A model generated the notes under the pieces. The model was not told the origin of the DNA. It did no database searches and saw nothing but the letters and a program-made list of their open reading frames with translations. The translations under genes were made by a program, and so were the position numbers. A DNA stretch of 11,583 nucleotides from JASFQI01 sp050115555 (lineage in GTDB: Bacteria > Desulfobacterota > DSM-4660 > Desulfatiglandales > HGW-15), in contig JASFQI010000138.1 of NCBI GenBank assembly GCA_050115555.1, positions 1 to 11,583 on the forward strand. Reading direction: 5' to 3'. Below are positions 6,982-11,583 of this stretch, in pieces; position 1 is the first letter of the stretch, and each line of letters opens with the position of its first letter.

Positions 6982-8246
6982 TTCCTTTACACCCTCTGCT
7001 TGTGGCGTACCTCGTGGTGTTCGTTTTCAGCACAGGATTTCGGCTGGCCCTGGAGGCGATGAACGCCGGGCACGTGGAGAGGCATAAGGGCCGAGTGCCG
7101 GACGCGTTCAAAGGGGTGATCGACCACGAGGACCTGGCGAAAATGGACCGTTACACCATGGACCGCATCCGGTTCTCCAGCATCGAGTCGGTTGCAGAGC
7201 GAATCCTGTTCCTGGCTCTTATCCTCTCCGGTGTGTTGCCCTGGCTGGCACAGGCCCTTCAGGGACAAGGGTTCGTGGGATCCGGTCTGATCTTTTTTGC
7301 CGTCCCCGCAGTGATTTTCTATCTGTTCGATCTTCCCTTCGACTCCTACCGCACCTTCACGATCGAGGCCCGCTACGGGTTCAACACGAGTACACGAAAG
7401 CTGTGGGTCCTGGATCACCTGAAATCCACGGTGATTGCGGTCGTCCTGGGTGGCCTGCTTCTGGGCCTTTTTCTCCTTATGGTCGCCTTTGCGGGGTCGG
7501 CTTGGTGGGTGTGGGCCTGGGCCATCCTGATGGCCTTTCAGATCCTCATGCTTGTGATATACCCCACGGTCATTGCCCCCTTGTTCAACAAGTTCAGCCC
7601 GGTACAGGACGAGGCCCTGAAGGAGCGCATTCGGGCCCTGGCCCGGGAGCAGGGCGTGGCCGTAAAGGACATTCATCAAATGGATGCTGGCCGCCGGAGC
7701 CGACACACGAACGCCTACTTCACAGGAGTCGGACGGGTCAAACGGATCGTCCTTTACGACACACTCCTCCAGTCACACGAACCGGAGGAGATCCTCGCCG
7801 TGCTGGCCCACGAGATGGGCCACCTCAAGAAGGGACATGTGTGGAAGCAGATCCTGATCTTCGGGGGCGCGACGCTGGTGCTTCTCTTTGCAGCGTCGCA
7901 ATTGATGCAGTGGGAGGTCCTCTACCGGGCTTTCGGGTTCTCGGTTTCCCCCGCCTATGCCGGGCTCTTCCTTGCAGGGGTATTGTGGGAGCCCGTGGGT
8001 TTCTTCCTCTCTCCTCTTTCCATGGCCCTATCGCGTCGGTTCGAGAGGGAGGCGGACCGATTCGCCCAAACCACCTCTGCCGGGTCGGTCCCGCTGGTCC
8101 GGGCCCTGAAAAAGATGGCCCGGGACAACCTGGCCAACCTGAGGCCTCATCCCTTGTACGTGCGCTTTCACTACTCCCATCCTCCGCTCCTGGAGCGCAT
8201 ACGCACCCTGGAGAGCCTGGACGGTCCGGGCACATTTACCCCTTGA
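6978..8246 (+). CDS. M48 (Ste24/CAAX protease-type) membrane zinc metallopeptidase
   Basis: This 422-aa integral membrane protease has the Ste24 layout: N-terminal hydrophobic helix (about 5-25), then about four more membrane segments (75-93, 101-120, 150-172, 176-202), the catalytic domain and two further helices (293-309, 327-347). The zinc site is HEMGH (278-282) with the third ligand E356 in the EREAD motif. MDAGRRSRHTNAYFTG (235-250) and RIVLYDTLL (256-264) are characteristic of the STE24 subfamily, as opposed to HtpX. Eukaryotic relatives cut prenylated proteins; bacterial ones lack that substrate and are usually thought to act in membrane-protein quality control. The ATG overlaps the GT9 stop (ATGA), so it ends the phosphofructokinase operon. 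The -35 box of the next gene's promoter begins within its last codons and includes its TGA stop. Confidence 0.92.
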   Translation: MIPLHPLLVAYLVVFVFSTGFRLALEAMNAGHVERHKGRVPDAFKGVIDHEDLAKMDRYTMDRIRFSSIESVAERILFLALILSGVLPWLAQALQGQGFVGSGLIFFAVPAVIFYLFDLPFDSYRTFTIEARYGFNTSTRKLWVLDHLKSTVIAVVLGGLLLGLFLLMVAFAGSAWWVWAWAILMAFQILMLVIYPTVIAPLFNKFSPVQDEALKERIRALAREQGVAVKDIHQMDAGRRSRHTNAYFTGVGRVKRIVLYDTLLQSHEPEEILAVLAHEMGHLKKGHVWKQILIFGGATLVLLFAASQLMQWEVLYRAFGFSVSPAYAGLFLAGVLWEPVGFFLSPLSMALSRRFEREADRFAQTTSAGSVPLVRALKKMARDNLANLRPHPLYVRFHYSHPPLLERIRTLESLDGPGTFTP

Positions 8247-8270
8247 ACTTCTTCCCAGGGACCTTATAAT
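8243..8270 (+). promoter_or_regulatory. Sigma-70-type promoter for the BI-1 gene
   Basis: TTGAAC (8243-8248) and a perfect TATAAT (8265-8270) are separated by 16 bases. The -35 box overlaps the TGA stop of the M48 protease gene. Transcription would begin near 8277, giving a leader of about 143 bases before the ATG at 8420. This is the best promoter match in the window. Confidence 0.65.
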
Positions 8271-8283
8271 CACCAAGAATGTA

Positions 8284-8334
8284 GGTTTCGAAAGCCTGCC
8301 GGCCGAAGGGAACGGCCGGAAGACCTTCAAAACC
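8284..8334. repeat. Long imperfect inverted repeat in the BI-1 leader
   Basis: Arms 8284-8304 and 8314-8334 (21 bases each) flank a 9-base loop, GAAGGGAAC. Seventeen positions pair, including GGTTT with AAACC at the base and CCGGCC with GGCCGG at the tip. The four interruptions on the plus strand are C-A (8289/8329), A-C (8293/8325), C-A (8295/8323) and G-A (8298/8320). On the minus strand the first three become G-U pairs, so 20 of 21 positions pair there. No T-run follows on either side. It is either a leader structure, a dispersed repeat, or part of an unannotated antisense RNA. Confidence 0.65.
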
Positions 8335-8419
8335 AAAAGGAACACAATGGCTTGCGCATACGCCGCTCTGCTCACGGGAGCGGGGGGCGTCCTGCGCGCC
8401 GAACAGAGGAGGGAGAAGC

Positions 8420-9127
8420 ATGGCACTCAATCCGTCTCTTGCAAGGCAGAGAACGGAAGTCGTGGTGAACGAATACGTTCGAAGCGTGTACAACTGGATG
8501 TTTATCGGCCTCGCGCTGACCGGCGTGGTGGCCTATATGGTCTCAAACAGCCCGACCATCCTTCAGCTGGTATTTGGAAGCAGATTCCTGTTCTTCGGGC
8601 TCCTCATCGGGGAGTTGGCCCTGGTTTTTGCCATCAGCGGCGCAGTGGGGCGCATGAGCCCGGGCACGGCCACCTCGCTCTTCGTGCTCTACGCGGGCCT
8701 GAACGGGGTTACGCTGTCCTTTATCTTTATTGCCTATGCCAAGGCCTCCATTGTGAGCACATTTTTTATCTGTGCAGGGACCTTCCTGGCGTGCAGCATC
8801 TACGGCTGGACCACAAAGAAGGACCTTACCTCCCTGGGCGGATTTCTCCTCATGGGCCTTTTCGGCATCATCATTGCTACTGTGGTGAACATGTTCATTC
8901 GGAGCAGCGCAGTGAGCATGGTGGTGAGCTACATCGGCGTGCTCGTGTTCGTGGGGTTGACTGCATACGACACCCAGAACATCAAGAACATGGCCCTGAC
9001 CCAGCCTGCGGGCGTGGATGCGGGTGTGGTTCGAAAGGGCGCCATTCTGGGCGCTCTGAGGCTTTATCTGGACTTCATCAACCTGTTCCTGATGCTGCTG
9101 CGGATTTTCGGCGGAGGCCGGGAGTGA
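8420..9127 (+). CDS. Bax inhibitor-1/YccA family membrane protein
   Basis: This 235-aa protein has seven predicted membrane helices (about 27-43, 55-75, 83-105, 110-128, 138-160, 164-182, 213-231) and a cytoplasmic N-terminal tail, the TMBIM/BI-1 layout. The two conserved aspartates that form the pH-sensing pair in the bacterial homologue YetJ appear in TAYDTQNIK (D184) and LYLDFINLF (D218). YetJ is a pH-sensitive Ca2+ leak channel; the Escherichia coli relative YccA modulates the membrane protease FtsH. Either role could apply here. The ATG at 8420 has a strong AGAGGAGGGAG upstream. The gene has its own promoter (8243-8270), a long structured leader and a terminator at 9156-9198, so it is probably monocistronic. 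It follows an M48 membrane protease, which suggests shared membrane-stress control, though that is inference. Confidence 0.93.
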   Translation: MALNPSLARQRTEVVVNEYVRSVYNWMFIGLALTGVVAYMVSNSPTILQLVFGSRFLFFGLLIGELALVFAISGAVGRMSPGTATSLFVLYAGLNGVTLSFIFIAYAKASIVSTFFICAGTFLACSIYGWTTKKDLTSLGGFLLMGLFGIIIATVVNMFIRSSAVSMVVSYIGVLVFVGLTAYDTQNIKNMALTQPAGVDAGVVRKGAILGALRLYLDFINLFLMLLRIFGGGRE

Positions 9128-9155
9128 TCTGACCCGGTACGTTTATTACACTATC

Positions 9156-9198
9156 CGCCCCCTGACGCGGTTCACCGCTGTGCCGGGGGCGTTTTTTT
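9156..9198 (+). terminator. Rho-independent terminator after the BI-1 gene
   Basis: CGCCCCC (9156-9162) pairs with GGGGGCG (9185-9191), enclosing a small inner hairpin GCGG-TTCA-CCGC (9167-9178), and is followed directly by seven Ts (9192-9198). It lies 28 bases after the BI-1 stop. The T-run ends only 9 bases before the ATG of the radical SAM gene, so the signal may also act on that gene. Confidence 0.85.
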
Positions 9199-9207
9199 GG
9201 AAAAATC

Positions 9208-10137
9208 ATGGAGCCGGTCTACCTGGAACTGGCGAGAACGGGTGAACTGAGTCGTCGTGCAGAAAAAGCGATGGCCCTGCTCGAATCGTGCCGGCTGTGC
9301 CCTCGATCCTGCGGTGTAAACCGCTTGGAGGGCGAGGAAGGCTTTTGCAGGACCGGCAGGCTTGCCCGCATCGCAAGCTACAGCCCCCACTTCGGGGAGG
9401 AGGCCCCGCTGGTCGGAAAGCACGGGTCCGGGACCGTGTTTTTCAGCTCCTGCAACCTTTTGTGCAGGTTCTGCCAGAACTACGAGATCAGTCACGGCAA
9501 TCAGGGGGAAGAGGGTACGGCCGGGCAGCTTGCCAGTGTCATGCTCCTTCTGGCAGAGCAGGGGTGCCATAACATCAACTTCGTGACCCCTACCCACGTC
9601 GTCCCCCAGATCCTGGAGGCCCTGGTCATCGCCGTGGATAACGGCCTCCGCGTTCCCCTGGTGTACAATACGGGCGGGTACGACAAGGTGGAGACCCTTC
9701 GGTTGGTGGAGGGGGTCTTTGACATCTACATGCCGGACTTCAAGTTCTGGGACGGTGAGTGGTCCGAGCGTTACTGCGGTGCGTCCGACTACCCCGAGGT
9801 GACCCGGGCCGCACTGCGGGAGATGCACCGGCAGGTGGGCGATCTGGTCCTGGATGAGCACGGTGTGGCCCGGCGGGGGCTGCTGGTTCGACATCTGGTC
9901 ATGCCCGGGGGAATTGCCGGGACAAGGGATATCGCTGAATTCATCGCAAAGGAGCTCTCCCCGCAAACGTATGTAAACGTCATGGACCAATACAGGCCTT
10001 GCGGGGACGCGCCCAGTGATGAGATCCTTCACCGGCGCCTCACGGCCCGCGAGTTCCGCGAGGCCATGGACATGGCACGTGAAGCAGGGCTCGAGCGCCT
10101 GGACCCCCGTGATCGCATTCGGTTTGTCCTCTTCTGA
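9208..10137 (+). CDS. Radical SAM protein, PflX-like (pyruvate formate-lyase activase homologue)
   Basis: This 309-aa protein carries the radical SAM cluster motif CxxxCxxC (C82, C86, C89 in SCNLLCRFCQNYEIS), which holds a [4Fe-4S] cluster that cleaves S-adenosylmethionine. A second Cys set upstream (C28, C31, C35, C47 in CRLCPRSCGVNRLEGEEGFC) is typical of the PflX/COG1313 group. Further family landmarks are NFVTPTHVVPQI (about 124-135), YNTGGYDKVETL, DIYMPDFKFWD and RHLVMPGG. The substrate of the group is not settled; no glycyl-radical enzyme is visible in this window. The start at 9208 is supported by the YLELARTGEL beginning, which matches the family N-terminus, although its ribosome binding site is weak (GGA at 9199-9201) and a terminator lies immediately before it. 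It is followed by a phosphatase gene 58 bases downstream. Confidence 0.88.
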   Translation: MEPVYLELARTGELSRRAEKAMALLESCRLCPRSCGVNRLEGEEGFCRTGRLARIASYSPHFGEEAPLVGKHGSGTVFFSSCNLLCRFCQNYEISHGNQGEEGTAGQLASVMLLLAEQGCHNINFVTPTHVVPQILEALVIAVDNGLRVPLVYNTGGYDKVETLRLVEGVFDIYMPDFKFWDGEWSERYCGASDYPEVTRAALREMHRQVGDLVLDEHGVARRGLLVRHLVMPGGIAGTRDIAEFIAKELSPQTYVNVMDQYRPCGDAPSDEILHRRLTAREFREAMDMAREAGLERLDPRDRIRFVLF

Positions 10138-10172
10138 AATTTGGGGACGCATTCCGGGAAATCGATCCAGCG

Positions 10173-10190
10173 CTCAGGGGAACTCAGGGA
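10173..10190 (+). promoter_or_regulatory. Duplicated ribosome binding site-like repeat before a TTG start
   Basis: CTCAGGG occurs at 10173-10179 and again at 10183-10189. The second copy gives AGGGA five bases before the TTG at 10196, which decides the start of the phosphatase gene; no ATG or GTG in the same frame is nearby. Confidence 0.5.
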
Positions 10191-10195
10191 AACGA

Positions 10196-10852
10196 TTGGA
10201 CGAAAACAAGACGTACATCATCGGGGACATTCACGGCTGTGACAGTCTTCTGGAAAAGCTCCTGCAAAAGATTGCATGGGACCCGGAAACGGAACGGTTG
10301 ATTTTTCTGGGAGACTACATTGACCGGGGGCCGAATCCCAAGCGGGTCGTGGACCTCATTCTGGAGCTCTCGAAGCGCGGGAACGTGGACTGCCTCATGG
10401 GCAACCACGAAGGCCTGTTCATCCATTTCCTTTCCACCGGGGATCCCCGGCTCTCGCTTTCCAACGGCGGGGAGACCACGTTTCGCAGCTACGGGATCGA
10501 GAGCGGGATCGAGCAACGCGAGCAGGCGATCTCACTCGTTTCGCCGGCACATCTGGAGTTCTACCGGTCTCTGAGGTTTTTCATCGAGCTCGAAGAGTAC
10601 TTGGTCGTCCATGCGGGCCTTCGGCCCGGTGTGGCACTTGAAAAGCAAACCCCGGAGGATCTCCTCTGGATCCGGGAACCCTTTCTTCACTCGCACTACG
10701 ATTTCGGTAAGATCGTCGTGTTCGGTCACACGCCCTTTCGGCAGCCCCTGATTATGGTAAATAAGATCGGCCTGGACACGGGTGCGGTGTACGGGAACCG
10801 GTTGACCTGTATGGAGCTGCCCGGAAGAGCGCTGATCTCCGTGGGAGCCTGA
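10196..10852 (+). CDS. PPP-family metallophosphatase (serine/threonine phosphatase/ApaH-like)
   Basis: This 218-aa cytoplasmic phosphatase has the full set of PPP motifs: GDIHG (10-14; D11, H13), GDYIDRG (39-45; D40, R44), GNHE (69-72; N70, H71), VVHAG (137-141; H139) and FGHTP (176-180; H178). These bind two metal ions. The length and motifs fit bacterial PrpA/lambda-phosphatase-like enzymes, which dephosphorylate Ser/Thr or Tyr; diadenosine tetraphosphate hydrolysis, as in ApaH, is an alternative. The start is a TTG at 10196 with AGGGA upstream; the nearest upstream ATG in frame (10016) would overlap the radical SAM gene by about 120 bases and read its C-terminus in the wrong frame. It lies 58 bases after the radical SAM gene and 7 bases before the dehydratase-like gene, so all three are probably cotranscribed. 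Confidence 0.88.
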   Translation: MDENKTYIIGDIHGCDSLLEKLLQKIAWDPETERLIFLGDYIDRGPNPKRVVDLILELSKRGNVDCLMGNHEGLFIHFLSTGDPRLSLSNGGETTFRSYGIESGIEQREQAISLVSPAHLEFYRSLRFFIELEEYLVVHAGLRPGVALEKQTPEDLLWIREPFLHSHYDFGKIVVFGHTPFRQPLIMVNKIGLDTGAVYGNRLTCMELPGRALISVGA

Positions 10853-10859
10853 TTCGTCG

Positions 10860-11583
10860 ATGGAATGCATGCAGGAAGGTCCCCTAGTCGGCATCACCTC
10901 TACCATCCCCTCGGAAGTCGTTTATGCTGCGGGCATGTGTCCCGTGGACCTGAACAACGCGTTCATTACGGCTCCCGATCCGGACCGTCTCCTTTCAGAG
11001 GCGGAGAACGCCGGTTTTCCCCGTACGGTGTGCGCCTGGATCAAGGGGATCTACGGGGCGGTCCTGGAAGGCGGTCTTGAACGTGTCATCGTAGTGACCG
11101 GCGGCGATTGCAGCAATGCCATCGCCCTGGCCGATGTCCTGGAACACCGGGGAGTTTCTGTGGACCGGTTCGACTATCCCCCGAACCGCAGCCGCGACGG
11201 CTTGGAAAAGGCCGTAAACCGGCTGACCGAGGCGCTCGGTGCACGTCGGTCCAAGGTGGGGGAGGCAAAGCAGCGCCTGGATCGCATCCGCACGAAGCTT
11301 CAGCGCCTCGACCGGATGACCTATCAGGAGGACCGGGTCAACGGTCTGGAGAACCACCTTTTTCTTGTCAGCAGCTCCGATTTCAATTCCGATCCGGAAC
11401 AATACGAAGCGGAACTGGACGCGTTTCTTGCGGAGGCAGGGCGCCGCGTTCCGCAGAATCCGAGCGTGAGGCTCGGGTATGTGGGCGTGCCGCCCATTTT
11501 CAGCGACCTGTACGAAACTCTGGAGCGCCTGGGGGCACGGGTGGTCTTTAACGAGGTGCAGCGTCAGTTCAGCCTGCCGGGGC
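10860..11583 (+). CDS. 2-hydroxyacyl-CoA dehydratase D-component-like protein (partial, 3' end missing)
   Basis: The frame stays open for 241 codons to the window end. The start GPLVGITSTIPSEVVYAAGMCPVDL (7-31) is typical of the HgdB/BcrC/FldC family (COG1775), [4Fe-4S] proteins that take electrons from an ATP-driven activator (HgdC type) to drive difficult dehydrations or reductions. Cys residues seen are C3, C27, C58 (TVCAWIKGIYG) and C84 (GGDCSN); C58 and C84 are at places where the family has cluster ligands. Residues about 125-165 form a charged, probably coiled helix. VRLGYVGVPPIFSDLYETLERLG begins the second half-domain. ATG at 10860 is used because GGGAG lies about 12 bases upstream; ATG at 10869 is possible. 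The partner subunit and activator are not in the window. Double-cubane-cluster reductases belong to the same superfamily and cannot be excluded. Confidence 0.8.
   Translation, partial: MECMQEGPLVGITSTIPSEVVYAAGMCPVDLNNAFITAPDPDRLLSEAENAGFPRTVCAWIKGIYGAVLEGGLERVIVVTGGDCSNAIALADVLEHRGVSVDRFDYPPNRSRDGLEKAVNRLTEALGARRSKVGEAKQRLDRIRTKLQRLDRMTYQEDRVNGLENHLFLVSSSDFNSDPEQYEAELDAFLAEAGRRVPQNPSVRLGYVGVPPIFSDLYETLERLGARVVFNEVQRQFSLPG

Noticed and set aside
8277..8419. A known riboswitch (for example the yybP-ykoY manganese type) in the BI-1 leader.
   Set aside because: None of the conserved core motifs I know for that class can be seen; only the imperfect hairpin is present.
8347..9132. A 261-codon frame starting at an ATG with AAAAGGA upstream, overlapping the whole BI-1 gene in another frame.
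   Set aside because: The product is rich in Arg, Gly and His with no domain, as expected for an out-of-frame reading of GC-rich DNA, while the BI-1 frame has a clear family match. The first part could still act as a regulatory upstream start.

Overview
The window is GC-rich, gene-dense bacterial DNA with no mobile element, CRISPR array, rRNA or tRNA that I can see. The gene content suggests an anaerobic, diderm (LPS-bearing) bacterium: two LPS-core-type glycosyltransferases, a PPi-dependent phosphofructokinase, a PflX-like radical SAM protein and a 2-hydroxyacyl-CoA dehydratase-family protein. A syntroph- or sulfate-reducer-like member of the former Deltaproteobacteria (Desulfobacterota) fits best. 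That is an inference from gene families; no marker gene is present to prove it.

Layout. (1) 179-1395, plus strand: an FMN-binding PNPOx-like protein, with its stop overlapping the start of a HAD phosphatase; a perfect 10-bp inverted repeat sits just upstream of the first ribosome binding site. (2) 1405-2733, minus strand: a single-domain cyclic-nucleotide-binding protein followed by a DUF120 (archaeal-type CTP-dependent riboflavin kinase) domain protein with an unexplained C-terminal half. (3) 2734-2906: a 173-bp divergent control region. (4) 2907-8246, plus strand: long PPi-phosphofructokinase, GT2 glycosyltransferase, GT9 heptosyltransferase and a Ste24-type M48 membrane protease. Two of the three junctions are ATGA overlaps, so this is probably one operon. 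(5) 8247-9127: a promoter with a perfect TATAAT, a long structured leader and a Bax-inhibitor-1 family membrane protein, closed by a terminator hairpin. (6) 9208-11583, plus strand: radical SAM protein, PPP-type metallophosphatase with a TTG start, and the first 241 codons of a 2-hydroxyacyl-CoA dehydratase D-component-like protein that runs off the window.

How the genes may work together. The central operon joins sugar-phosphate flux at fructose-6-phosphate (possibly sedoheptulose-7-phosphate) to LPS core glycosylation, and ends with membrane-protein quality control. The last block puts a radical SAM Fe-S protein near an Fe-S dehydratase-type protein. I found no clear defence system or new multi-gene machine. 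The most unusual signals are the strand-asymmetric hairpin at 8284-8334, the bacterial DUF120 protein with a novel C-terminal region, and a terminator placed only 9 bases before a start codon.
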